Positions 44,326 through 53,191 are shown, numbered from the stretch's first letter. The stretch: 64,000 nucleotides of DNA from Planctomycetota bacterium (GCA_029550925.1 JAKPGL010000130.1:1-64000); one strand, 5' to 3'. A program made the numbers and translations. The notes: generated from the letters alone by a model not told the origin.

Positions 44326-45192
44326 ATGGGCAACTTTCCGCTGCATCCGTATGACGTGGTGATGCTGGTGATTTTGGCCGCGGCGACCTTTTTTGGTCTT
44401 TGGAAGGGGTTGGCCTGGCAGGTGGCGTCGGTGGCCTCGTTTGTGTTGAGCTATTTTGTGGCCGTTCAAGGCAGTAGTTCCTTGGCCCCGCTTTTGCCGT
44501 TGCAAGCGCCTTGGAATCATTTGGCCGCCATGCTGATTTTGTTTGTGGCCACTTCGGCGGCTGTTTGGCTGGTGTTTCGGTTGGTGGCTGGGGTGATCGA
44601 CAAGATCCAACTGAAGGCGTTCGATCGGCAATTGGGGGCGCTGCTGGGGCTGTTCAAGGGAGTGTTGATTTGTTTAGTAGTTACCTTCTTTGCGGTAACC
44701 CTTTCGGAAAGCCTTCGGCAAGAGGTACTTCGCGCCCGGAGCGGCTATTACATCGCCCTGCTGATTGACCGGATTAAACCGGTCTTGCCGACGGAGGTCC
44801 GAGACCTGGTCGGCCAGTATATTGAAGAACTCGACCAGAAGCTGCAACAGCCTGCCGCGCCGGAGAGCAATGACCAGCAGAATCCGCAGAATCCTCTGGA
44901 GGGGCTCTTTCCGCCTGCTCGTCCCGGGAATTCCAATGGTGGTAGGGGCGAGGTCGGCTCCACGACGCCGGGATCGAACATCCCCTGGGGGACAATTCCT
45001 GGCGCAGCGGCCGAGGCGGCGGCAGGATTGTCGGACTTTTTTTCTCGGCATGGGGCTTCCGGGAGCGGCGGCTCGACTCCATCGGGCAACCCCCTGAGAA
45101 ATTCTGCCCAAGCGCCGTCGGCCGAGCCTCCTTCCGGTCCATCGCAACCAAAAAGCGATGCGCCTTTGGCGCCGCTGGTTCCGATTCGGTAA
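44326..45192 (+). CDS. CvpA family membrane protein
   Basis: 288 aa after AGGAGGAGCC. It has four hydrophobic helices in the first 160 residues: YDVVMLVILAAATFFGLWKGLAWQV, VLSYFVAVQ, AMLILFVATSAAVWLVFRLVAGVID and ALLGLFKGVLICLVVTFFAVTLSES. FGLWKG and GALLGLFKG are the CvpA family landmarks (colicin V production protein relatives, general bacterial envelope function). A 100-residue Ser/Pro/Gly-rich tail follows, as in other planctomycete members. Upstream is a GTAGGCAGGGCCTACGCCCTAC palindrome. Confidence 0.88.
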   Translation: MGNFPLHPYDVVMLVILAAATFFGLWKGLAWQVASVASFVLSYFVAVQGSSSLAPLLPLQAPWNHLAAMLILFVATSAAVWLVFRLVAGVIDKIQLKAFDRQLGALLGLFKGVLICLVVTFFAVTLSESLRQEVLRARSGYYIALLIDRIKPVLPTEVRDLVGQYIEELDQKLQQPAAPESNDQQNPQNPLEGLFPPARPGNSNGGRGEVGSTTPGSNIPWGTIPGAAAEAAAGLSDFFSRHGASGSGGSTPSGNPLRNSAQAPSAEPPSGPSQPKSDAPLAPLVPIR

Positions 45193-45635
45193 AGGCCGCC
45201 CCGTACCGTCGGCTGTTAGCCGGCATCTTGTAGCGCCGCCTGTTTAGGCGGCGACGTACCGCCCGCTGTTTAGCGGGCGCCATTGGCTCAGGCTGGACAG
45301 CCTAAGTTACGTACCGTCGGCTGTTAGCCGGCGAGGTAACGTTGGCGGTTAATCGTGGGCGGATTTGGGTTTTTGCGGGAATTTTGGGCTTTCTGACCGA
45401 ACATAAGAAAGATTATCGGACGTTCCCGCGGGACCGTCTTCCGTAACTTTCCGCCGATTGGAGCACGGGCTTCCAGACCGTAAAACTTCATGGGTAAAAG
45501 TTGGTTCTCTCCCGGTTATATCTCTCTGCGGTGAGAACGAAAACATTTTACCGCGAGGGACGCTTTCGCGCAGCGGACGCAGAAAAGAAGCAGCAGAAAA
45601 GAGATTGCCCGTGCTCCCGGAACGCCCTGGATAGG
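45193..45635. repeat. REP-like cluster (copy 2) and CTCTGCG palindrome
   Basis: 45205-45360 holds GTACCGTCGGCTGTTAGCCGGC, GTAGCGCCGCCTGTTTAGGCGGCG, GTACCGCCCGCTGTTTAGCGGGCG, GGCTCAGGCTGGACAGCCTAAGTTACG and GTACCGTCGGCTGTTAGCCGGCG. All have the TGTT(T)AG loop and variable stems, so stems co-vary between units. 45515-45600 holds a CTCTCTGCGGTGAGAA...TTTTACCGCGAGGGACGC element related to that at 26.7 kb. No gene. Confidence 0.8.
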
Positions 45636-46496
45636 CTACCGATGCTCGACGTGCAAACTGGGAAGAGCTTTTTTCAGTTGGTCGATGCCGTCCTTGGTGA
45701 CCCGAGTGTCCCGGAGATTCAGTTGGCCGAGCTGGGGGAGAAGTTCCAGATGTTTTAGGCCCGCATCCGTTACCGCGTCGCCGTCCAGCAGAAGCCAACG
45801 GAGGTCTTTCAGTTTGGCCAGTTCGGCCAGTCCTTGGTCCGTTACCTGGGTTTCCGACAGATCCAGGACTTTGAGATTCGGTAGGGCCGCCAAGTGGGCC
45901 AGCCCAGCGTCCGTAACGGCGGTTTTTCGTAGATGGAGCACTTCCAGTTGCTCCAACGGGGCCAGATGGGCCAAACCTCCATCGGCAATCGGCGTTTCGT
46001 TAAGGACCAAAGAAGCCAACGACCGAACCTTGGCCACATAAACAAGCTGCTCGTCCGTAATCGGCATTCCGGTCAGGTTTAAAGAGTTAAGTCGCACCAG
46101 CATCGCCAACTGCGTCAAACTTTCCTCAGACAATGCCTTGGGGTTTGTAAAATGGACGCTGGTTACCCCTTGCTGAGGACCTTCAAAGATGACCAGGGCG
46201 CCGGATTTTCGGAGGACCTTGGCGGCGGCTAGCTCGGCGTCCCTCTGGGACTGAGAAAGAGATGACTCTTGTAGTTGGGCGACGAGATGGGCCAGACTGT
46301 CAGAAAATCCCGGTTGGAATCGGCTGAGAATCCAAAGCCCGATCGCCCCCGCCAAAAGGAGAAGCCAGAGACTCCACCGAAAATACTTCCAGCCGTTGAC
46401 AGAAGGTCGGTCCCCGTCTGGCCTTTGCACCCCGGCGACCTCGGGCATTGAAGAATCGGCAGAAGATGACGGAGAGGCGGAGTCGTTCAGCGACAT
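45636..46496 (-). CDS. Membrane-anchored leucine-rich repeat protein
   Basis: 286 aa from the ATG at 46496, two bases after the accA stop, so probably co-translated; the ORF track starts 60 codons too early. One transmembrane helix (RWSLWLLLLAGAIGLWILSRF) is followed by repeats of the form LNLTGMPITDEQLVYVAKVRSL, LVLNETPIADGGLAHLAPLEQL, LHLRKTAVTDAGLAHLAALPNL, LDLSETQVTDQGLAELAKLKDL and LNLRDTRVTKDGIDQL. These TDxGLxxL repeats are the GALA/internalin-like LRRs common in planctomycetes. Probable protein-protein interaction outside the membrane. Confidence 0.88.
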   Translation of the reverse strand: MSLNDSASPSSSADSSMPEVAGVQRPDGDRPSVNGWKYFRWSLWLLLLAGAIGLWILSRFQPGFSDSLAHLVAQLQESSLSQSQRDAELAAAKVLRKSGALVIFEGPQQGVTSVHFTNPKALSEESLTQLAMLVRLNSLNLTGMPITDEQLVYVAKVRSLASLVLNETPIADGGLAHLAPLEQLEVLHLRKTAVTDAGLAHLAALPNLKVLDLSETQVTDQGLAELAKLKDLRWLLLDGDAVTDAGLKHLELLPQLGQLNLRDTRVTKDGIDQLKKALPSLHVEHR

Positions 46497-46498
46497 CG

Positions 46499-47650
46499 TC
46501 AAGACTCGGGAGGGATGGTGGAGGGAGTTTGCGCCACAGGGGCAGGTTGACCGTTCGAGGAAGCATCTTCCGAAGATGCGGCGATCTCCGTAGGACTTTG
46601 TACCGCAGGAGGCGTTTGTCGGCCAGGCGGTCCTTGGGGGGCCAATTCCCGAACCCCATTCCACACCAACATCCATTGGCCGGCGGCGTCTCGTTCAAAA
46701 AACATCCCCAGACGGCGGAACTTTTGATACCTCGCCTCGAGCAATTCCGGCGTGGGAATGTGGACCAGTTCCCGGAGCGCACCCCGCAGATACATTTTCA
46801 GCCGGGCGGCCATCAGACCCGGGTCCCGATGCGCCCCGCCCAACGGCTCCGGAAGCACCTCGTCGATCAGGCCCAATCGGAGGAGGTCTTGCGAGGTGAG
46901 TTTCAGCGCCTTGGCGGCCTGTTCTTTGAAGGCGGCGCTTTTCCACAAAATGCCGGCGCATCCTTCTGGGCTGATGACCGAATAGTAGGCATACTGGAGC
47001 ATGGCGATCCGGTCGCCCACGCCGATCCCTAAGGCCCCGCCGGAACCGCCTTCGCCAATCACCACACAGATGATCGGCGTTGGCAGCCGGGCCATCTCAA
47101 ACATCGACTGGGCGATCACATAGGCCTGGCCCCGTTCCTCGGCCCCAATGCCCGGATAGGCCCCGCCGGTGTCGATCAGGCAGATGACCGGCAGATGAAA
47201 CTTGGTGGCCAAATGCATTTTGGCGATGGCCTTTCGATACCCTTCCGGATGGGCACAGCCGTAATTACATACGGTCCGCTCTTTGAGGTTTTTACCCTTC
47301 TGATGGCCGACCACCATCACTTTGAAACCGTCCAGACGCGCCCAGCCGGTCCGCAAGGCCCGATCATCGCCGAAACATTTATCGCCGTGCAGTTCGACGA
47401 ACTCCTCGAAACACAAACTGAGGTAGTCGGTCAGCATGGGCCGATCGGGATGCCGGGCCACTTCCACGATCTGCCAAGGCTCCAGATGGTCGTAAATCCG
47501 GCGCGTCAGCTCCATGATCTCCCGCCGGAGCCGACGTATCTCTTCCCGGATTTCCGGTGTGGTAGGCTGCGCGCGTTCCAGCCGGTCTTTCCGGGCTTCT
47601 AGTTCGTAAATCGGCCGCTCAAAAGCTAATCGAAATTCATGCGTTGCCAT
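46499..47650 (-). CDS. accA: Acetyl-CoA carboxylase carboxyltransferase subunit alpha
   Basis: 383 aa. It starts with the coiled-coil typical of AccA (FERPIYELEARKDRLERA), then DYLSLCFEEFVELHGDKCFGDDRA, GHQKGKNLKERTVCNYGCAHPEGYRKA, ICLIDTGGAYPGIGAEERGQA and VVIGEGGSGGALGIGVGDR, the alpha-subunit core. It makes malonyl-CoA with AccB/C/D, not present here. It is intact, with a 45-residue Pro/Gln/Ala tail beyond the usual end. It is followed by the LRR gene. Confidence 0.95.
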   Translation of the reverse strand: MATHEFRLAFERPIYELEARKDRLERAQPTTPEIREEIRRLRREIMELTRRIYDHLEPWQIVEVARHPDRPMLTDYLSLCFEEFVELHGDKCFGDDRALRTGWARLDGFKVMVVGHQKGKNLKERTVCNYGCAHPEGYRKAIAKMHLATKFHLPVICLIDTGGAYPGIGAEERGQAYVIAQSMFEMARLPTPIICVVIGEGGSGGALGIGVGDRIAMLQYAYYSVISPEGCAGILWKSAAFKEQAAKALKLTSQDLLRLGLIDEVLPEPLGGAHRDPGLMAARLKMYLRGALRELVHIPTPELLEARYQKFRRLGMFFERDAAGQWMLVWNGVRELAPQGPPGRQTPPAVQSPTEIAASSEDASSNGQPAPVAQTPSTIPPES

Positions 47651-47983
47651 AGCTGTTTGTAGGCAATTCGTCCCAGGACTTGAAAGAGAGGCAGATGTTT
47701 CTCCCTTTCCTGTTTTAGGGGCTGCATACCCCCCAAAGCCGCTCGTAGGTAATGCGTTGGAACCCCACTTTAACCTAGTTCTTCTCGGTCTTTTTGGAAA
47801 GACCTACCCACCTTAACTTCGACCCAAAAAGGAGTATTTCTTGGAGATATTCCTACTGGAGGAAAGCAAGCAACTTTTGCCTCCTGAAATGGTTCAAAAT
47901 AGATGATTTACGCAAAATAGATAAAAAGTTGCGGATATTTTTTGTTATGTTGGTAGTCTGTGCAACCCTCCTGGGAAGGGGGA
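47651..47983. other. Intergenic region upstream of accA
   Basis: 333 bp. TTTTTGGAAAGACCTACCC and GGAGTATTTCTTGGAGATATTCCTACTGG (the latter an inverted repeat AGTATtTC/GAtATTCCT-like) are present, but there is no terminator with a T-tract and no gene. The accA promoter must be here or nearby. Confidence 0.35.
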
Positions 47984-48883
47984 TCAAGACGATCCGGGGG
48001 CGGTTTTGCCTGCCGGTAGTTCCGGCGGGCGTGGCAATTGACGAAAAAGCTTGATGATCCGCAATTCGTCCAGGAATTCTTCCACGGATCGGGGCCGGTC
48101 TTTGGGCCGTTTGGCCATCGCCCGTTTTAATAGTTGCGCAAACTCCGGAGTCGCATTTTTCGCCACGGCGTCCAATAACGGCGGTGCCGCCTTCAAGTGC
48201 TTATTGAGCAGTTCGTTGGAGGTAACTCCGGTAAAAGGCGGTCGCCCTGCCGCCAGCTCAAACAGGGTACAGGCCAGACTGTATAAATCGGAGCGCTCAT
48301 CGACGGGTTCGCCACGGATTTGTTCGGGCGACATATAACTGCGGGTTCCTTGAATCTGGCGGGATCGGGGCGCAAAAAGCCGCAACAGCAAACCGCGCCG
48401 ACGCTGCGCCAAGCCAAAGTCGATCAGTTTTACCTCGCCCTGATCGTTGACCAGGAAGTTATCCGGCTTAATATCCCGGTGGATCCAGCCTTGCTGGTTG
48501 AAATAGGCGACGGCCTCCGTGGCTTGGAGAATGATTTTCGGCAGCAGAGGGGCGATCTTGTCGATCCCTTGACGGATGCGGGTTTTCATATTGGGGGCCG
48601 AAAACCATTCCATCGCCAAATAGGGCAACCCCCGATGCGTCCCGTATTCAAAAATCCGAATCACGCGGGGATGATCGAAACGATGGCCGACTTTGTATTC
48701 CCACCGTAAAAGCCCGAGCTGTTCTCGGTTTTTCCGATACTGTTCCAAAAGCACTTTCAGCCCCACAAATTGGCCGGTCGCATCGTTGATCGCCTGCCAG
48801 ATTTGCCGGGTTTGGCTGGTATTGACCACATTCAACAGTCGGTAGGGGCCAATATAGCCAGGGGCTTCGGATGCCTTGCTCAC
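47984..48883 (-). CDS. Serine/threonine protein kinase
   Basis: 299 aa, essentially a kinase domain. Lys in VGLKVLLEQY corresponds to the VAIK Lys; HRDIKPDNFLVND is the catalytic loop, LIDFGLAQ the DFG motif, MSPEQIRGE the APE region and DERSDLYSLACTLFELAAGRPPF the helix F region. The N-terminal nucleotide loop is atypical (LLNVVNTSQTRQIW instead of LGxGGxGxV). There is no transmembrane segment or sensor domain, so it is a compact cytoplasmic kinase. The substrate is unknown. Confidence 0.92.
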   Translation of the reverse strand: MSKASEAPGYIGPYRLLNVVNTSQTRQIWQAINDATGQFVGLKVLLEQYRKNREQLGLLRWEYKVGHRFDHPRVIRIFEYGTHRGLPYLAMEWFSAPNMKTRIRQGIDKIAPLLPKIILQATEAVAYFNQQGWIHRDIKPDNFLVNDQGEVKLIDFGLAQRRRGLLLRLFAPRSRQIQGTRSYMSPEQIRGEPVDERSDLYSLACTLFELAAGRPPFTGVTSNELLNKHLKAAPPLLDAVAKNATPEFAQLLKRAMAKRPKDRPRSVEEFLDELRIIKLFRQLPRPPELPAGKTAPGSS

Positions 48884-49203
48884 GGTTTGCGTCTCTAGGC
48901 CAAAAGGGAAAAAGTTCTTTTTTTCTATTAAACATTCAGTTTACCAAGAATAAACATTTCGGAAAAGTCCTTTCCCCCCCGCTGGAGTGGGGCAAGAGAA
49001 GTCCTAATTGTAAGTGAATACTTACTTTCTTTGCCCCCCCTACCCTCCCCTGCCCCGCATCCATCCTACCGGCTGTTCGTCGGAACGCCGTCTGTCCTGC
49101 CGGCGGTGTGTAACGTCGGCTGTTAGCCGGCGAGGTAGCGCCCGCTGTTAGCGGGCGGATGACTCAGGCTAGACAGCCTAAGTTACGTAACGCCCGCTGT
49201 TAG
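48884..49203. repeat. Intergenic repeat region with mini-repeat and REP-like cluster (copy 3)
   Basis: A G/C mini-repeat, CCCCCCCTACCCTCCCCTGCCCC, is at 49034-49057. 49109-49203 is a REP-like cluster: GTAACGTCGGCTGTTAGCCGGCG, GTAGCGCCCGCTGTTAGCGGGCG, GACTCAGGCTAGACAGCCTAAGTTACG and a half unit GTAACGCCCGCTGTTAG. The half unit runs into the GT4 gene and supplies its stop codon. Confidence 0.8.
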
Positions 49204-50366
49204 GTGCTGTTCGCTCGCAGCAGTTCCTCATACAACGCCCGCAATTGGTCTGTCATCCGTTCATGCCGAAACTGTTCCACGCATCGGCGTCGGCCTTCCT
49301 CGCCCAGTCGGGCACGAAGCTCCGGATCACCGGCTAATCGGACCACTGCCCCGGCCAATCCCTCGACATCTTTCGGCCGGACTAAGTATCCGGTCTGGTC
49401 TGGCAGGACCACCTCCCGGGCGCCGTCAATATCGAAGCTGACCACGGGCCGACCCACTAACAAAGCCTGCGGCAGCGCCCTGGCAAGCCCTTCGCGTAGG
49501 CTCCCATGCACCAGAATATCCATCGCACCGATCCACCGGGGGATTTCTTCCGGCGGCACGAGTCCCACAAGCCGAAAATAGTCGGCCAGTCCTGCTTGTC
49601 GAATTTGCTGCTCGATGTTCGGCCTGAGGATGCCGTCGCCGATCAGAAGGAACCGGACCTGCGGGTTGTGGGCGAGGATTTTCGGGGCGGCAGCCAGCAG
49701 ATATTCATGGCCTTTGAGATAGAAAAGTCGAGCGATTTTGCCCACCACGATATGTTCCGGTCCCCAGCCCAGCCGGGCCCGGTATTCCGCTCGAAACGGG
49801 TCCGCCTCCAGGAAAGGTTCTACTTCCATGCCGCTGTAAACGGTTCGGCATTTTTCCCGGGGGGCGACGTTGGCCTGGACCAATTGGTCGGCCAAGGCGT
49901 CAGCCACACAGACCAGCCGATGGCATCGTCGGGCCGCCCACCGCTCACAAGCCTGAAAAAACCATCTCGCCAAACCCGACTGATAGGGATGAAACGGCGC
50001 TCCGTGGACCGTATGCACAATGGCCGGTGTCCGAAGTTGCCAGGCAACGGCCCGACCCAGCAGGCCCGCTTTGGCGCTATGGGTGTGGACCACATCGGGC
50101 CGAAATCGCCGGATGATCTGCCGCAGGGCCAGGTAACTGACCACATCCCGCCACGGATGGATCGGCCGACATAGGCTCGGCAGCAGCAGCATGGGGACTC
50201 CCCCTGCCCTGGCCCGCTCCACCAGACTTCCTTCCGGTCCTTCCGGCGGTCCGGTTACCAGAAGCACCTGGTCGCCGTATTGGCGCAGCAGGTCCTCGCA
50301 GGTGAGCAAGGTATTCTCCTGCGCTCCGCCGAGGATCAGACGTGTGATGATATGAACGACCCGCAT
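49200..50366 (-). CDS. GT4 family glycosyltransferase
   Basis: 388 aa from the ATG with AAGGAACC upstream; the ORF track adds eight residues. It has the GT-B fold of retaining GT4 enzymes: MRVVHIITRLILGGAQENT at the N-terminus, PDVVHTHSAKAGLLGR, HTVHGAPFHPYQSG, the donor-binding VGKIARLFYLKGHEYLL and the catalytic SLREGLARALPQALLVGRPVV (E-x7-E region). It transfers a sugar to a lipid or polysaccharide acceptor; the donor is not predictable. The stop codon TAA lies within a REP-like palindrome (CACCTAACAGCGGGC in gene sense), so the original end may have been replaced. Confidence 0.92.
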   Translation of the reverse strand: MRVVHIITRLILGGAQENTLLTCEDLLRQYGDQVLLVTGPPEGPEGSLVERARAGGVPMLLLPSLCRPIHPWRDVVSYLALRQIIRRFRPDVVHTHSAKAGLLGRAVAWQLRTPAIVHTVHGAPFHPYQSGLARWFFQACERWAARRCHRLVCVADALADQLVQANVAPREKCRTVYSGMEVEPFLEADPFRAEYRARLGWGPEHIVVGKIARLFYLKGHEYLLAAAPKILAHNPQVRFLLIGDGILRPNIEQQIRQAGLADYFRLVGLVPPEEIPRWIGAMDILVHGSLREGLARALPQALLVGRPVVSFDIDGAREVVLPDQTGYLVRPKDVEGLAGAVVRLAGDPELRARLGEEGRRRCVEQFRHERMTDQLRALYEELLRANST

Positions 50367-50383
50367 AGGTTCCTTAGGATTCC

Positions 50384-50571
50384 GTAACACTTCAGCCGAG
50401 CGAGAAGATTTCGCCTCTCCCCTCCGTGGGAGAGGCCGGCGAGCGAAGCTCGCCGGGTGAGGGGGAGAAAAAGTGTTTCCTGTTTCTCTCGGTCCCCCTC
50501 ACCCTTACCCTCTTGGAGCCATGGGGAGAGGGCGAGAGAGATAGGCCCCCTCCATTCGGCTGAACTGTTAC
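50384..50571. mobile_element. MITE-like element with TTCAGCCGA ends (copy D)
   Basis: The left end GTAACACTTCAGCCGAGCG and right end CATTCGGCTGAACTGTTAC are imperfect inverted repeats of 19 bp. The interior is CGCCTCTCCCCTCCGTGGGAGAGGCCGGCGAGCGAAGCTCGCCGGGTGAGGGGGAG and its partner CCCCCTCACCCTTACCCTCTTGGAGCCATGGGGAGAGGGCGAGAGAG. It is the best preserved small copy (188 bp) and lies just upstream of the GT4 start. Confidence 0.8.
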
Positions 50572-50610
50572 AGGTTCCATTGTACCGCAGAAGAAGCAGA
50601 GACCCCAGAT

Positions 50611-50690
50611 GCGCCCGCTGTTAGCGGGCGCATGACTCAGCCTGGACAGGCTAAGCTACGTGTCGCTTAGCCTGTCCAGCCTGAGGAGAA
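50611..50690. repeat. REP-like palindrome cluster (copy 4)
   Basis: GCGCCCGCTGTTAGCGGGCGC, then GACTCAGCCTGGACAGGCTAAGCTACG and its inverted form TCGCTTAGCCTGTCCAGCCTGAGG. This copy has the CAGCCTGGACAGGCTAAG module with exchanged base pairs relative to the CAGGCTAGACAGCCTAAG of other clusters, i.e. compensatory change. Confidence 0.8.
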
Positions 50691-50741
50691 AGTCCGGACA
50701 TAGACATTACAACGGCGATGGGGGTTGGGGAGGCGCCGGTT

Positions 50742-51704
50742 TTATTTTTCACTTTGCCAGCTCTGCGATCTTTCCGGCGAAAAACCGGAGGGCGGATCGA
50801 ACCGGACGTAGAGCAGGTAGAGGCCTTCGGGCGGAGCGGTTTTGCCGGCGGCGGAGCGGTTTCGGGCGGCCAGGACTTCGGCCAGCCACTCCGGAGGGCG
50901 TTTTCCGCGGCCTACTTCGACCAGCGTACCGACGATGGCCCGCACCATGTGATACAAAAATCCATTTCCTTCTACTTCCACGACGACCAAGTCCCCCCCC
51001 TGCCCTGCCCTCCCCTGGGGAACGACGAAATCGCCGAAGTCGAGCGACTTTTGCTCCGGGACCGACGCTCTGCCGGACGTTTCTACGCTGGGAACTGGGC
51101 AACCCAGGCTGCAGAGCAGTACAGGGTCTTGGAGCGGCGTCCAACGGGGGCTTCCCCTCTGCCCTGCCCCGCACCGACGCACCGAAACGTCAAACAGGGT
51201 CCGGATCGTATCCAGCCGAGGCGAACCGCGGGATTGAAAACTGGCAAAGTCATGGGTTCCCACCAGCCGTTGACCGGCCTGGTGCATGGCCCACGCATCG
51301 AGCCGATAGTCCATCTGCCATGCATAGCGCCGCAGAAAAATATGTCGGATCGGACCGTCATAAATAAGATACCGATACCGTTTGGCCGCGGCGTCTCGGC
51401 TAGGCCGAAACCCAGCCGACGCTTCTTCTATCTGAAGGATCGCTACATCCGCCGGCAGTAGGGCGTTCATAGCCCGGAGGAGTTCTTCGGCCGTAAACCG
51501 GGCGTCCAGCGTGAAGGCGGCTACCTGGCCGAGTGCATGGACGCCTGTATCGGTTCGGCTGGCGCCCCGGACCCGCACCGACTGGCCCGTGAGTTGCCGA
51601 AGCACCACCTCCAGCACTCCCTGCACGGTTCGTTGTCCCGGCTGAAGCTGCCAGCCTGTAAAGCAGCTCCCATCGTAGGCCAAGGTGATCTTAAAGGTGG
51701 GCAT
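50742..51704 (-). CDS. truA: tRNA pseudouridine synthase A with ~58-residue in-frame insertion
   Basis: Makes pseudouridine at positions 38-40 of tRNA anticodon arms. It starts MPTFKITLAYDGSCFTGWQLQPGQRTVQGVLE, with catalytic Asp in ASRTDTGVHALGQVA; DFASFQSRGSPRLDTIRTLFDV and EVEGNGFLYHMVRAIVGTLVEVG are typical. At 320 aa it is longer than usual (about 250-270). Between FDVSVRRCG and DLVVVEVEGNG lies AGQRGSPRWTPLQDPVLLCS...GRASVPEQKSL...PQGRAGQGG. That piece is bounded in the DNA by two G/C mini-repeats and keeps the frame. It sits at a surface loop between strands in known TruA folds, so activity may be kept; this is inference. Confidence 0.9.
   Translation of the reverse strand: MPTFKITLAYDGSCFTGWQLQPGQRTVQGVLEVVLRQLTGQSVRVRGASRTDTGVHALGQVAAFTLDARFTAEELLRAMNALLPADVAILQIEEASAGFRPSRDAAAKRYRYLIYDGPIRHIFLRRYAWQMDYRLDAWAMHQAGQRLVGTHDFASFQSRGSPRLDTIRTLFDVSVRRCGAGQRGSPRWTPLQDPVLLCSLGCPVPSVETSGRASVPEQKSLDFGDFVVPQGRAGQGGDLVVVEVEGNGFLYHMVRAIVGTLVEVGRGKRPPEWLAEVLAARNRSAAGKTAPPEGLYLLYVRFDPPSGFSPERSQSWQSEK
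50993..51170. repeat. Insertion within truA bounded by G/C mini-repeats
   Basis: CCCCCCCCTGCCCTGCCCTCCCCTGG at 50993-51018 and CCCCTCTGCCCTGCCCCG at 51154-51171 bracket about 130 bp without similarity to TruA. The total length is compatible with a multiple of three. The remaining truA codons on both sides join to a normal-length protein when this part is left out. Confidence 0.7.
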
Positions 51705-51910
51705 CGCTCCGCCTACATCGAACAGCTTTTAGGCTTCCTTGGGATAGATTCCACTCGGCTCCCCTGCCCTGCCCCGACTTAAACCCCGTGTATGGAGGCC
51801 CCGTCCAGGTAAACCATTTGCTGGGATCGTTTGCCCAACCGTTTTTTAGGGATCGGTCCTGTCCTAGGACGTTGGACGGCCTTAGAGCGCGGCTTGGAGG
51901 CGTGGAAACC

Positions 51911-52939
51911 TTAGGATGCGGCCCTAGCCAGCACACCGGCTTCTTTCAGCAGCAGTTCCGCGATCTGCACGGCGTTGGTAGCGGCGCCTTTGCGCAGATT
52001 GTCGCTCACGCACCAGAAGACCAGCCCGTTGGGGTGCGAAAGGTCTTCCCGCACTCGACCGATGAACACTTCATCACGCCCTGTGCATGTCATCGGCATC
52101 GGGTATTGTTTCTTGTCGATGTCGTCGATCACCACGATGCCGGGAAACCGCCGCCAAAGTTCCCGGGCCTCTTCGACGGACAGCTTCCGCTCCGTTTCCA
52201 CCACGATCGTCTCGCTGTGGCAGTTGCTAACCGGTATTCGGACCGTCGTGGCGCAGACTTGGATCGACTCGTCTTCCAGGATTTTGCGGGTCTCCAGGAC
52301 CATTTTCATCTCTTCGGAGGTATAGCCCTTATGTTTCGGCGAGCCGATCTGCGGAATGCAGTTGAAGGCGATCGGATATGGGAAACATTCGTACTGATAG
52401 GCTTGACCAGCCAGGGCGGCCCGCGTGCCGCCTTCCAGGTCCCGGCTGCCGACCACGCCGGCCCCGCTGACGGCCTGATAGGTGCTGACGATCACCCGCC
52501 GTACCCGGGCCGCATCATGCAGCGGCTTTAACGCTACGACCATCTGCGTGGTCGAGCAATTGGGGCTGGCAATAATCCCCTGATGACGCCGAATGGCATG
52601 GGGATTGACTTCCGGGATCACCAGCGGCACCTTCGGGTCCATCCGCCAATAGCCGCTTTCATCGACCACCACACAACCCCGCCGCACCGCCTCCGGGATA
52701 TAATCCCTAGCTACCTCGTCCGGGGTGCTGGAGATGATCAGGTCGATGCCGTCCAGGGCTTCCGGACGAAGTTCTTCGACCACCACCTCTCGGCCGTCAA
52801 AGGGGAGTTTTTTTCCGGCGGAATTCCGAGAGGCAAAAAAGCGGATATTTTTATACGGCAAACGGCGGGCCTCGATGATTTCTCGGATCAACCTTCCTAC
52901 GGCGCCTGTGGCGCCCACAACGGCGAGTGTTTCAAACAC
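51911..52939 (-). CDS. asd: Aspartate-semialdehyde dehydrogenase
   Basis: Reduces aspartyl phosphate to the semialdehyde for lysine, diaminopimelate, threonine and methionine. 342 aa from a GTG (GGGAGGTG upstream). VVGATGAVGRLIREII is the nucleotide-binding start, IISSTPDEVARDY follows, the catalytic Cys is in IIASPNCSTTQMVVAL, and VSTYQAVSGAGVVG and RIPVSNCHSETIVVE are active-site strands. Intact. A G/C mini-repeat (51760-51776) lies between it and truA. Confidence 0.95.
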   Translation of the reverse strand: MFETLAVVGATGAVGRLIREIIEARRLPYKNIRFFASRNSAGKKLPFDGREVVVEELRPEALDGIDLIISSTPDEVARDYIPEAVRRGCVVVDESGYWRMDPKVPLVIPEVNPHAIRRHQGIIASPNCSTTQMVVALKPLHDAARVRRVIVSTYQAVSGAGVVGSRDLEGGTRAALAGQAYQYECFPYPIAFNCIPQIGSPKHKGYTSEEMKMVLETRKILEDESIQVCATTVRIPVSNCHSETIVVETERKLSVEEARELWRRFPGIVVIDDIDKKQYPMPMTCTGRDEVFIGRVREDLSHPNGLVFWCVSDNLRKGAATNAVQIAELLLKEAGVLARAAS

Positions 52940-53191
52940 GTCTTTTCACCTCCCAGGGCAAATCATGAACATTCCAAAACAGAACCCATTTCCAATAGTG
53001 CCGGTCTGCCTGCTCTTTCTCGGAAACGGCTGAAAAATCCAAGACTTTTTACTATAATCCGGAGAATCACTCTCGGCAAGAGCAGAGACCAGACCAAAGC
53101 CCCCACCTTTCGGGGGATTGCGTGGCGTCGATCGTGGTTGCCATTGGACGAAACCCTCGGAGTAGAGAAAACCATAGGAGACTCACCTGCC

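Noticed and set aside
45501-45758. 85-aa plus-strand ORF
   Set aside because: It starts in the CTCTGCG repeat and ends opposite the LRR gene; no features of a real protein.
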